Positions 28,301-35,480 of a stretch of DNA of 64,000 nucleotides are shown piece by piece. Origin of the DNA: Chlorobiota bacterium. Lineage in GTDB: Bacteria; Bacteroidota; Ignavibacteria; Kapaibacteriales; UBA961. The stretch's first letter is position 1. Each line of letters begins with the position of its first letter. Where the stretch lies: NCBI GenBank assembly GCA_014191195.1, contig BJGZ01000004.1:124001-188000 (forward strand). Direction: 5' to 3'. Position numbers and translations under genes: made by a program. The notes beneath the pieces were generated by a model, which saw only the letters and a program-made list of their open reading frames with translations, was not told the DNA's origin and made no database searches.

Positions 28301-29388
28301 AAATATGCGGTATCTAAAAAGAAATTCTTTTTATCATAATCATATGCATTTAGTCTGAAAGGTTGTCTTAATGTACCACCACCCGATACATTTACTCGCT
28401 TTGATTCGCCGCGTCTTTGTGACACAACAGTTTTAAGATATACAGGTCCAAATTGAAAATCTGTCCTTATCCCAAATAAGCTTTGGCTTCCTCCAATTAG
28501 AGTAGATGGGGTTGGAAATTGAATATTTCCTACTTCTACTCTTTTGAAAATATCGTCATCATTACCAGAAAATCCAACATTAAATCTATTATTTAAGTCA
28601 AATTGCTGCCTGGTATTCCAATCTACACCTAGCTTTAACTTATCACCAATTTTTCCGGTTACATTTAAATTGATGTCTTGTGTAAAAAATGGTCCAGACT
28701 GCGTTTGCCCAAATGGAGAAGCTGTCCCCATTTTTTGTGAATCCCATTGCCATCCTGCCCTCACATTTACATCGCCTGCTACATTGATACTAATTTCAGG
28801 CTTTCCAAATATGCTGGAAATTGGATTGGGTGGAACCGGAATACTTAATCCTGTAGCTTGACTTAAAATTCCAGCTATATCGGATGTCGACATAGCTTTT
28901 TTTAAATCATATGATTTAACCATTGAATCCCATATTCTGCCTCTCTCTTTTTCTTTTCTAAGAGCTAAATATGTATCTAATTGTATGCTGTTTCCTGCTG
29001 ACATCGTTATATCATTATAAGATTCTGTCTTCCTTACATCCGTAAGTGTAGAATCTATTGTCACATTGATATCATAACCAGGGGGGATTTTTAAGGAATT
29101 GAATCTGTCTTTACCAAAATTTCCTCTGAAATTATTTTTGGGGACAAAAATTCCAGATAATGGTAATGGTTGTTTGGCTAATGAGTCTTCGGCAACTTGA
29201 TATTCAAGATAAGAAAAGGAGGGCCTTAAAAAATAGCTATTGCTTATTAAAAGTGCAGCCCTTATTGAAGTAAGAACTAAATCACTGCTTTCTATTTCTG
29301 CACTATGCATAGCATAGGAATTCATGCTCAACAGATATATTGAACCTAGAATTATAGAGAAAAAACATTGACCTATCGTTCGCTTCAT
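22357..29388 (-). CDS. sprA: T9SS outer-membrane translocon protein SprA (Sov)
   Basis: This product of about 2343 residues matches SprA in size; SprA is the giant beta-barrel pore of type IX secretion. It starts with a signal peptide (MKRTIGQCFFSIILGSIYLLSMNSYA). The conserved AYVDDFEGAQRSISLG block is present, with many amphipathic strands throughout. An N-terminal region (FSIFGKPEISINVAGDVNVRAGW... through KLGVDWNTRQQFD) is typical of the family. The tail (MRYETTINQGAASPGFSKYQVGMDIKVSVSGG) looks like closing strands. A Gln-rich stretch (QQQQQQNQ) is at about residue 600. The ATG at 29388 is chosen because the signal peptide begins there, with GAAAGA just before it. It pairs functionally with the five T9SS cargos listed here. 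Confidence 0.95.
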   Translation of the reverse strand: MKRTIGQCFFSIILGSIYLLSMNSYAMHSAEIESSDLVLTSIRAALLISNSYFLRPSFSYLEYQVAEDSLAKQPLPLSGIFVPKNNFRGNFGKDRFNSLKIPPGYDINVTIDSTLTDVRKTESYNDITMSAGNSIQLDTYLALRKEKERGRIWDSMVKSYDLKKAMSTSDIAGILSQATGLSIPVPPNPISSIFGKPEISINVAGDVNVRAGWQWDSQKMGTASPFGQTQSGPFFTQDINLNVTGKIGDKLKLGVDWNTRQQFDLNNRFNVGFSGNDDDIFKRVEVGNIQFPTPSTLIGGSQSLFGIRTDFQFGPVYLKTVVSQRRGESKRVNVSGGGTLRQPFRLNAYDYDKKNFFLDTAYFGIWDTYYKAQIPLLPNTAQARYNRIKLLEVYESTVDVQQASQAAEGILIDTLSAINRVGAIPSYYPASLKSIPPIAGFTERGKYLKLDSKFYQYDENLGRLTITGLKTDRSYGVAYRIEGLTSNASDDVDFGTISNTLQPKDTLLLKLVYRPNMQPGFSTIWKRQMRNIFSIGQTNVNLADLKLNIWYMRANNDSSDVLEGSSDKVVTILGVDRVNNSDGTAKPDGMFDLGSPQQQQQQNQMNTGNTGGTGVTTPTSQLPVQYQQQGSPFFNPVRGEIIFPERMPFDSGLVHYFSAQGSPQIANRYRYPQVYNEIVEIAKRSNDKDRFLISGEATGTMNTGGGKISLGAFNLSPGSVKVTLDGSPLKENQDYYVEYFTGQVTLTNPRASLPNANLSIEYEQNDLFNLATKTMLGLRADMEVFKRRSGSGNLGLTFMHYNQALIFDRVRVNEEPVSNTMIGLDGNLNLTLPFLTKALDAMPFYDTKEKSTLTLRGEVAAMLPTPNKRISDIPSDNGAAVAYVDDFEGAQRSISLGLTPQQWAHISIPEDSTLYDDPLSKAESWFRGQSYWYQYFLGQTPITDVYPNRDTRGRLTTINDLKLRFFPEYRGIYNRNPNFVDRLNPVFEQDSLKYLDYLSRNQSRTWGGIQRLFSTFNTNFETENIDYLEMVVKFDVLFSNSEMWIDLGQISEDVIGNSTLNTEDGITKESPIPNNIIDLGEDVGYDAISDQDEKNSSIPGISYPYPLNQEKDPARDNYYFNFQIDRQFQTDTMFRFYNNFENNATLAESGQFPDREILNNNNGQTIALDNSYFSYKVNLDLDARRNPQIVGEGKQGAGWYFFRIPLRRPTRTVGNPTFSNIQYVRVWFKGAPIVLNIAEWKFTGGQWIRNNGYQPNVNANDSILSVQYVGIEENSGLPDKYSLPPGVQRPRQINNPDPMQDVRLNEQSLSIGVKNLPAGQERMAVRIMRNLDVFYYKKLKFFLHGDGSMPNLIPYGASTKAQAFVRFGLDSANYYEIRRPLLEGWRDIEIDLPTLTSVKEKRSQVAAQNKVPVDPSERFIDTSSVFDPGFAIPVETQYIIKGNPILTRIQFVGYGIANPTTGSFPEDLSTYMWVDELRLTEPESSTDWAGIGSAELKLADLGTVNATYNQSNPNFHRLEERFGNRNQTLNWNVQMQGSLDKLLPKELKEMKIPISYTHGELVENPQFAAQSDVKIDAATKAAYESELVRTNGDEIESARVADSVRRRSQTIRVQDSWALSGFKFGIPVNHWLIKETINKINLSYDYSQTYERSPVVEERFKWNWRMKADYSVQLPSSVSVKPLTWIGDIPILGIYKDWKIFFLPTTFSTSVQFNRSRVTEKSRYLSFPSPVIRDFAAIRQAQFTWRISENGLLNPVIDYSFTTGGTLVPLELDDAGRQREGSDLVRRVVMNGDRIIDFGQNTNHSQTVTVNIKPKFPDIGGLNNYMDNTGTFSTTYTWRNPLQRDTLVSDAVKQSSFQNTIRFTSNLRLKGLTDKWWGISAGSKTNDSTYSIFKSIGRVFKTIFLDYETITLNVKQENSSINQGVLGETGMTNFWRPVIGMNEDNSMGPSAAYQLGLVSQPHGGFSVLPSSSFPFIRFTTYDGKRPKNSILPDNFFQKSELEFRTNRPLWAGATIDINWKSSFGFNRNQLDSTDSEGNSRFTNIVMSSTYNRTYLSLPKFLIFAPLNNSIEHVIELYNNQKPIISALYPTDTLRQNQALRDALSNSFEDGLGTNFMGFLPREILRILPSMNWTLRWDGVEKLPLFSGLAKRVTFEHAYKSTYQESSTRTDNGTIPGSQQIQSGFEPLFGIQMTFDETKLNGLLTGSFRFTTKQNYTLQPTSSVIQGESVTDATIQANYNRRGFKLKLLGLDLQNDMEFALNATYKRTLRSTYDVLNLTSAEGQKLDGNTQIIIEPSARYGISNRVTARFFMRYETTINQGAASPGFSKYQVGMDIKVSVSGGR

Positions 29389-29621
29389 TCTTTCAACAAT
29401 AAAAATGCAACCAAAACAGATTTGTACTGCTATTTGAATTGAATAATTAGAAAATCTATTCAATTGCTATTAACTTTATACAACTCAAAAACACAATAAA
29501 AAATTGTACCAATGGCGCAAATATTGACTCAATTTGTTGAAATAATGATATATAATTACTGCAAATTACTTTGTGAGAAGCAACCCAGCAAATATTTTAC
29601 AAAAAAACGATAGTTTTTTAC

Positions 29622-31979
29622 TTATCTATTAATTATTAATGGTTTACAGCTTGTATAAATTCCTGCCTTAAAGATGCAAAAATAAATTCCTGGAGACAAA
29701 AACTCTGTAGAAAACGGAAAAGAAATTTGCTCATTTGAAATCATTTGTCCATTATATAATTCTAATAATTCACCGCCTTGTACCGAACAAATAATAATCT
29801 TACTTGGCATATCATATGGTGAAGAACAATGGATAAGCGCTTGTTCCGAATGATTCATTGCCTGGTAAACATCAAATGTAAATCCTCCCTTAGCATTATG
29901 TACACCTTTATAGCCTTCTCCACATACTGAATCTAATGTAAAAGAGCCACTTATGGGTGGATTAACTTTGAAAAAATTAGGGCAATCTCCTCTTCCAAAC
30001 TGAGTTGGGTTCTTTATTTGATTTATATCATGCTTAATAATGATATCAACTGAACCTGGCGCGGCAATATATGTATCATACACTAAATTCGCCAAAATAG
30101 GATTGTCTATAAATGAATTACTTTTAGATTTTATATCTAATTCTATCTGTATACTAGATCCTAATGTTTTTTTTGTTATCGATATATTGCTATTTGCTGT
30201 TGCAGTTCCTTCGGTATATACTGTATCAAATCGAAAAGCATAGGTACTATCAAATTGTATAGATGTTTTGAAAGATGATGAATATATTAAAGACTTTGAG
30301 CCTGAATCAATATATATGGGAATAAGTACTTTTTTGCTAGGTGCGCTTTTTACTTTGCCAATTGAAAGTGAAATTGAATCTGGTACAATACCATTTCCGC
30401 TAAGAAAAACTGTATCTCTTTGTGGTAATTTAGCATTAGCATCCCTTACAGAATTTGATATAAAGATGAGAGTATCTTTGCTTATGCCTGAAGTTTTGGA
30501 TTTTGGTAGAAAACTAAGTAAATAACTTTGACTTTTGTTAGGTTCAATTGTTAATTTACTTTTTGGAGAGATATCATAATCTCCTTTACCAACAGGCGAC
30601 AAAAACTCTGGAGTAGATACTTCCAAAAGTAAATTCCCAGTATTCGTAATCTTAATTGTTCGAATTTTTGAAATACTATCACATACATTATTCTGTTCTG
30701 ACGGAACCACAATATCTTCGAATTCTATTGCAACTTGATCTTTTATTAAAACTGGGGCTTGTCCTATTCCTTTAATGTCGAATCTAATAATACTATCTGT
30801 TGGGCTATTCCTCACTCTAGATCTAATATCTGTATGTAATTCTAGTGTACAATTTATATCTCCAGATTCTTGAGGTTTAACAAATAAAGTGATTTTTGCA
30901 GTTTTAGAATTAGCGGGAATAATGATGATTTTTCCAGTATCTAGAGAGCTATACGATGGACCTTTTGGGGCAAATTCTTTCAGAATTAACTTTGCATGAA
31001 TAGGAATATTACCTGTATTTTCAAACACTACTTCAACTTCACTCAATTTTCCTACATTAATACTATCCACATTGATTCCGCGGAAATTAGCATCAACAGT
31101 AATAGGAATACCTGATTTTCCTTGTGACAAACGAGAAATGAGAGCGTCATGTTTTACCCCAAATCCTTTGATAATAACGCTATTACTATCAGCAACATTA
31201 TCAATATTTGGTGAATAATATGTTGTCACTTTAGCAGAGTCCCAGCCGAGCTTTTGTGGTTGATAGTCTATATCTACAGAATAAAGCCCATTTGGATTTA
31301 CTATCTTATTTGGATTTTGACTAATTGAGATAGAACTGCTATCAATATATGTATCTATTGAAGTTTTTGAGACAGTTAAATCAGCTTTTGACACATTTCT
31401 AAGATTCCATTGTGTTGGAGGATTATATTGTCCTACTAATACAGAATCAAAATTGATAAGAGTATCCCTTTTTGCTAAAAAATCTTTGGTTTTCCAACCT
31501 CTAACATAAAAATATCTGGTATATGATGTAGTATCAGTAGTATCAATGTTAGACAAGGTTAGTTGAATCTTAGCGGTTTTAATTCCTAATCTATCATCAC
31601 CAGATGTATCAATGACTGGTTTGAATCTTATTGGAAATGCTTTGGGTTTCGAATTTTCCGTAATTGTAAAAGGAAAAATGATATTATCTGGGTAAAACTC
31701 TCTAAACTGTTCTGGATTGGCTTTGTCAGATTCTAACACAAAATTTGGGGCAAATCCATCTTTTATCCAAATATCACCTTTGCCCAAATTTTCCATATAA
31801 AAATTGAGGATTTTTGGTGAATCTTTAAAAAACAGAATATCATAATCTAAAGTATCTGCATTTTTATTAGTAGAGTCAATCCAAATAGCAGCCTTTACTT
31901 GAGCATAACACACAGAATGATGTACGGATAAACAACTTATCAGTAAACATAAAATCCCAAAAAACATAACCCTTTTCAT
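29622..31979 (-). CDS. T9SS cargo protein with repeated Ig-like (ASH/choice-of-anchor type) domains
   Basis: This is a 785-residue secreted protein with a signal peptide (1-26). It has at least three beta-sandwich segments of the ASH/choice-of-anchor D kind, visible as recurring patterns such as VVFENTGNIPIHAKL and IKITNTGNLLLEVS. The C-terminal domain ends ELLELYNGQMISNEQ...LSPGIYFCIFKAG, a T9SS sorting domain. No catalytic motif is seen; a surface structural or adhesive role is a guess. Its ATG shares one base with the stop of the upstream ridA-like gene (TAATG), so it is translationally coupled to an enzyme gene, an unusual pairing. Confidence 0.85.
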   Translation of the reverse strand: MKRVMFFGILCLLISCLSVHHSVCYAQVKAAIWIDSTNKNADTLDYDILFFKDSPKILNFYMENLGKGDIWIKDGFAPNFVLESDKANPEQFREFYPDNIIFPFTITENSKPKAFPIRFKPVIDTSGDDRLGIKTAKIQLTLSNIDTTDTTSYTRYFYVRGWKTKDFLAKRDTLINFDSVLVGQYNPPTQWNLRNVSKADLTVSKTSIDTYIDSSSISISQNPNKIVNPNGLYSVDIDYQPQKLGWDSAKVTTYYSPNIDNVADSNSVIIKGFGVKHDALISRLSQGKSGIPITVDANFRGINVDSINVGKLSEVEVVFENTGNIPIHAKLILKEFAPKGPSYSSLDTGKIIIIPANSKTAKITLFVKPQESGDINCTLELHTDIRSRVRNSPTDSIIRFDIKGIGQAPVLIKDQVAIEFEDIVVPSEQNNVCDSISKIRTIKITNTGNLLLEVSTPEFLSPVGKGDYDISPKSKLTIEPNKSQSYLLSFLPKSKTSGISKDTLIFISNSVRDANAKLPQRDTVFLSGNGIVPDSISLSIGKVKSAPSKKVLIPIYIDSGSKSLIYSSSFKTSIQFDSTYAFRFDTVYTEGTATANSNISITKKTLGSSIQIELDIKSKSNSFIDNPILANLVYDTYIAAPGSVDIIIKHDINQIKNPTQFGRGDCPNFFKVNPPISGSFTLDSVCGEGYKGVHNAKGGFTFDVYQAMNHSEQALIHCSSPYDMPSKIIICSVQGGELLELYNGQMISNEQISFPFSTEFLSPGIYFCIFKAGIYTSCKPLIINR

Positions 31980-32425
31980 TATCCCACCTGTTTATTTTTT
32001 GAACTTCCCACAATAGCTAAACATTTTAACTCTACAGCAATTGGAGTTGGCAGAGCATTAATTTCGATAGTAGTTCTGCAAGCCTGAATATGTGTAAAAT
32101 ACTCAGCATATAGTTTATTTACAATAGGAAAATCTTTTTTCATATTTGTAAGAAAAATAGTGATATCAACAATATCTTCAAAGCATGAGCCAGAATCTTC
32201 CAGCACATATTTAATATTTTGAAAAACTGATACAGTTTGAATAGCAATATCATACTCTTTTATATTACCCGAATCATCTAATTCTACCCCAGGAATAGAA
32301 GAACTACCTCTTAAACGAGGACCAACACCAGAAATAAATAAAAAATCACCAATACGCCTTGCATGAGGATATGCACCAACTGGTTCTGGAGCATGAATAG
32401 AATTCAAAATAAGATTTGGACCCAT
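31979..32425 (-). CDS. RidA/YjgF/Rid family protein
   Basis: This 148-residue Rid-family protein keeps the pattern PVGAYPHARRIGDFLFISGVGP near the start. The C-terminal ACRTTIEINALPTPIAVELKCLAIV contains the Arg that contacts the substrate carboxylate in RidA. Canonical RidA is about 128 residues; the extra length is in a central loop (SSIPGVELDDSGN). Rid proteins hydrolyse reactive enamines/imines or have related roles, including in tryptophan catabolism; which applies here is unclear. It has a strong promoter at 32520-32550 and is followed at once by the T9SS cargo gene. Confidence 0.88.
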   Translation of the reverse strand: MGPNLILNSIHAPEPVGAYPHARRIGDFLFISGVGPRLRGSSSIPGVELDDSGNIKEYDIAIQTVSVFQNIKYVLEDSGSCFEDIVDITIFLTNMKKDFPIVNKLYAEYFTHIQACRTTIEINALPTPIAVELKCLAIVGSSKNKQVG

Positions 32426-32472
32426 GATAAAAAGGAGAAAATGGTGAAAAATAAAACTATAAAGTCAGCAAT

Positions 32473-32490
32473 TATAAAACTAGTTTTATA
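32473..32490. promoter_or_regulatory. 18-bp perfect palindrome, candidate operator
   Basis: TATAAAACTAGTTTTATA is a perfect inverted repeat in the divergent spacer between ridA-like and pfkA-like genes. It lies about 20-40 bases downstream of the predicted ridA transcription start, and about 115 bases before the pfkA-like ATG. It may bind a dimeric regulator; no T run follows, so it is not a typical terminator. Confidence 0.35.
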
Positions 32491-32519
32491 TAGAAAGAAA
32501 GTTTCTTGATTTGTTCGGT

Positions 32520-32550
32520 CAAAAATACGATTTTGGCAAGTGCAAGCAAA
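32520..32550 (-). promoter_or_regulatory. Promoter of the ridA-like gene
   Basis: On the minus strand TTTG (32547-32550) is followed by 19 bases and TATTTTTG (32520-32527). This is an exact Bacteroidota-type promoter. The start would be near 32513, giving an untranslated leader of about 88 bases that includes the 18-bp palindrome. Confidence 0.65.
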
Positions 32551-32604
32551 TCATTGATGCAATTTAAAACGATAGTACATTATTTATTCATAAGCGAAAT
32601 TACC

Positions 32605-33564
32605 ATGAAAAGAATTGGATTATTATGTAGCGGAGCAGATGCACCCGGAATGAATGCATTTATTAGATCTGTTATTAGGTCTGCAGAAGCAAAAAAGATA
32701 GAAATTATCGGTATTTCTCAGGGTTTTAAAGGTTTAGTAGAGGAACAGTTTAAACTTGTAACAAGAATGGACACGGCAAATATTGTTGGAACAGGTGGCA
32801 CAATTCTTAAAACTGGAGTTTATGAACCATTTATGGATCAAGCAAATCGTACTATTGCAGCATTAAACCTAAAAAAAGCAGGAATTGATGGCTTGATAGG
32901 ATGTGGTGGAATAGGCTTATTAAAAGTATTACATGCATTAGCCAAGGAACATAATATCTCGGTTGTTGGTGCCCCTGCAACAATTGATAATGATATTTAT
33001 GGAACAGATTATACAATTGGTTATGATACTGCATTAAATACTGCTGCAGATGCGATTGATAGAATTAGAGATACAGCAGAATCAGAAGGTAATGTATACA
33101 TCATTGAAGTTATGGGAAGTGAGGCGGGCTATATAGCCATTAATGTTGGAATAGGTTGTGGCGCCGAATATATTGCTATCCCAGAAACAATTACGAATAT
33201 TCCTGATTTACACAGACGAATAACCACCAGACAAAAAAATAAAAGATATATTATTGTTATTGGTGAAGGCGATGAAGTAGGTGGTGGTATAGATTTAGCA
33301 AATATTTTAAAAGATTCCTATAATATCGATAGTAGAGTGGCAGTACTAGGAGCATTGCAAAAAGGGGGGCGTCCTTCAATTGCCGATCGTGTCCTTGCTA
33401 GCCGACTAGGATCTGCTGCCATCGATGCAATGCTTAGTGGTAATGTAAATGCTATGGTTGGGGTTGTTAATGGAACAATTCAACATACACCATTACCAAT
33501 GACATTTGACAGAAAAAAAATCTTACCAGATTATCTCGTTTCTTTATCTGATTTATTAGCTTAA
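32605..33564 (+). CDS. pfkA: PfkA-fold phosphofructokinase family protein with divergent active site
   Basis: The 319-residue length and overall sequence are clearly PfkA family, including SGADAPGMNAFIRSVIR, TIDNDIYGTDYTIGYDTA (about residues 126-143), IEVMG and the C-terminal RPSIADRVLASRLGS. However, many catalytic positions differ from E. coli PfkA: Gly11 is Ala, Arg72 is Val, the Mg-ATP Asp103 is Ile (GGDGS is GGIGL), Arg162 is Asn, Arg171 is Ser, His249 is Ala and Arg252 is Lys. The catalytic-base Asp in TIDND remains. It may be a low-activity, regulatory or differently specific paralog. I chose the ATG at 32605 because the protein then begins MKRIGLL like all homologs. It leads a cluster with DUF1844 and nadK. 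Confidence 0.88.
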   Translation: MKRIGLLCSGADAPGMNAFIRSVIRSAEAKKIEIIGISQGFKGLVEEQFKLVTRMDTANIVGTGGTILKTGVYEPFMDQANRTIAALNLKKAGIDGLIGCGGIGLLKVLHALAKEHNISVVGAPATIDNDIYGTDYTIGYDTALNTAADAIDRIRDTAESEGNVYIIEVMGSEAGYIAINVGIGCGAEYIAIPETITNIPDLHRRITTRQKNKRYIIVIGEGDEVGGGIDLANILKDSYNIDSRVAVLGALQKGGRPSIADRVLASRLGSAAIDAMLSGNVNAMVGVVNGTIQHTPLPMTFDRKKILPDYLVSLSDLLA

Positions 33565-33579
33565 TTATTTGATATTATT

Positions 33580-33867
33580 ATGAAAATTGACTTTAGTGGA
33601 ATTATCCAAATGTTTCAGTTTGAGGGATTTACTGCATTAGGTAAAATTGCTCATCCAGTATCTGGAAAAACTGAAAAAAATACAGAACACGCATCATTTA
33701 TCATTGATTTATTAGCTGTTTTGCAACAGAAAACTCAAGGAAATCTTACAGATTCCGAGCATAAATTACTAGATACTACTCTCAGAGATTTACGTTTGAA
33801 TTTTATTGCAGATATGAATACTTCTCCAGCTTCTCAGCAACCAGATTCTGATGGCCTTCAAGCATGA
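33580..33867 (+). CDS. DUF1844 domain protein
   Basis: This small helical protein of 95 residues matches DUF1844. An N-terminal phenylalanine-rich helix is followed by ALGKI, then ASFIIDLLAVLQQKTQGNLTDSEHKLLDTTLRDLR (about 38-72), the family core. The function is unknown. Its last codons overlap the nadK start (ATGA), so the two are coupled; it lies 15 bases after the PfkA-like gene. Confidence 0.85.
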   Translation: MKIDFSGIIQMFQFEGFTALGKIAHPVSGKTEKNTEHASFIIDLLAVLQQKTQGNLTDSEHKLLDTTLRDLRLNFIADMNTSPASQQPDSDGLQA

Positions 33868-34748
33868 AACATATAGGAATATATGTTAATTCAGAAAAAG
33901 ATTATGCCATTACAATTGCAGGTAAAGCCATAGCTTATTTACTGGAATTAGGTGCATTATGTTGCGCAGAACAGGAAATTATCAATGGATTACCACTGCA
34001 CATACAATCTGATATTACAATATTACCTGCATCTGAATTTGACAGATTTGCAGACATTGTAATTGCATTTGGTGGTGATGGAACAATGCTAACTGCAGCC
34101 AGACAATTTATTGGAAGCGATATGCCTTTAATGGGTGTAAATGTTGGAAGATTAGGCTTCTTAGCAGAATTTAATGTCCAAGAATTAGAACATGCATTAA
34201 AAGATCTTTTATCAGGTGGCTATAGAGTAGTAGATAGATCTATGCTGGAAGCCGAAATTCATGGTAAACAGTATCATGCTTTTAATGAATTCGTATTTGA
34301 AAAAAAAGATTCTTCTCGATTAATCACTATGCATATTGCTAATCATCAACATCTAATAGCTTCTTATAGAGCCGATGGAGTAATAATTGCAACTCCTACT
34401 GGTTCAACGGCATATTCTCTTTCTTGTGGAGGGCCAATAATAACTCCTTCGGCCGAAGTATTATGTATTACTCCGATTTCTGCACATACTCTTAATATGC
34501 GACCACTTATCATCCCGGATACTCTTGAACTGACAGTTACACTAGAAACCATGCGGGGTGAAGCAAGAATGGTAGCAGATGGACAAATTGAAATTCCATT
34601 ATCTGATAAAGATATAGTGATATTAAGACGGTCTAAGCATATGGTAAAATTAGTAAAGCATGCTGATAGTACTTTTTTCGATTTATTAAGAAATAAACTC
34701 TTATGGTCTATGGATGCATCTATAATTGACACTCCACAACTTTTTTAA
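33864..34748 (+). CDS. nadK: NAD kinase
   Basis: NadK phosphorylates NAD to NADP. The 294-residue protein keeps all signature blocks: FGGDGTML (about residues 71-78), NVGRLGFLAEF (about 95-105), the AFNEFV block (about 134-139), and DGVIIATPTGSTAYSLSCGGPII (about 170-192). It overlaps DUF1844 upstream by 4 bases. Downstream, it overlaps the HAD gene by 23 bases if the first start of that gene is used. Confidence 0.96.
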   Translation: MKHIGIYVNSEKDYAITIAGKAIAYLLELGALCCAEQEIINGLPLHIQSDITILPASEFDRFADIVIAFGGDGTMLTAARQFIGSDMPLMGVNVGRLGFLAEFNVQELEHALKDLLSGGYRVVDRSMLEAEIHGKQYHAFNEFVFEKKDSSRLITMHIANHQHLIASYRADGVIIATPTGSTAYSLSCGGPIITPSAEVLCITPISAHTLNMRPLIIPDTLELTVTLETMRGEARMVADGQIEIPLSDKDIVILRRSKHMVKLVKHADSTFFDLLRNKLLWSMDASIIDTPQLF

Positions 34749-35412
34749 CAATAGATTGAGCACTTCTTTATTATTCGATTTAGATGGAACATTAACTGAT
34801 TCCAAAGATGGAATTATTAATTCTGTCCTATATTCATTACATAAATTAGGTATCTATAATATCTCGCAAGAAACCCTGATTTCTTTTATTGGACCGCCTC
34901 TTCGTGAGTCATTTACCAAATCATTGGGATTATCACATAAGGACTCTGAATTAGCAGTACAATATTATAGGGAATATTATATGGATAAAGGGATGTATGA
35001 AAATTCAGTATATGAAGGAATTCCAGAATTATTAACTTTCTGTAAAAAAAAGAGCATTAATTTATACGTAGCAACAGCAAAGCCTGAACATTATGCTGGT
35101 AAAATTATTGAATATTTTAATTTAGATTCTTATTTTATAGATATCTGCGGTTGTACTTTAGATGCAACAAGAGATAATAAAACTGCTGTTATTGGATATG
35201 TATTACAAAAGCATGGTTTATATACAGATAATACAATTATGATAGGCGATAGAGAGCATGATATTAATGGTGCCCATTCCCATAATGTACGATCTATCGC
35301 AGTAGGATATGGTTATGGAACTAGAAAGGAACTCCAAGACTGCAATCCAAGTTATTATGTAGTTACGGTTAATGAGTTACAGCAATTGATTAGCACATTC
35401 ATCATAGTTTGA
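34726..35412 (+). CDS. HAD-family phosphatase (phosphoglycolate phosphatase-like)
   Basis: This 228-residue HAD hydrolase has motif I DLDGTLTDS (nucleophile Asp), motif II near ATAKPEHY, and motif III/IV IGDREHDINGAH. The helical cap between about residues 30 and 85 fits the Gph/PpaX type. The substrate is uncertain: phosphoglycolate, pyrophosphate or other small phosphates. No ATG precedes motif I in frame. The start is a TTG, either at 34726 (overlapping nadK by 23 bases) or at 34756; I give the longer form. Confidence 0.85.
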   Translation: MTLHNFFNNRLSTSLLFDLDGTLTDSKDGIINSVLYSLHKLGIYNISQETLISFIGPPLRESFTKSLGLSHKDSELAVQYYREYYMDKGMYENSVYEGIPELLTFCKKKSINLYVATAKPEHYAGKIIEYFNLDSYFIDICGCTLDATRDNKTAVIGYVLQKHGLYTDNTIMIGDREHDINGAHSHNVRSIAVGYGYGTRKELQDCNPSYYVVTVNELQQLISTFIIV

Positions 35413-35480
35413 CTGTGATTGCATATTCGATATTCTTTTAAGATTATGTAATTGAAAATTATTAAACATTATTCTTTTTT

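Noticed and set aside
29602-29619. Hairpin AAAAAAC-GATA-GTTTTTT as terminator after the 785-residue cargo gene
   Set aside because: The stem is nearly all A-T and would be weak; the position is right, but the evidence is too thin to list.
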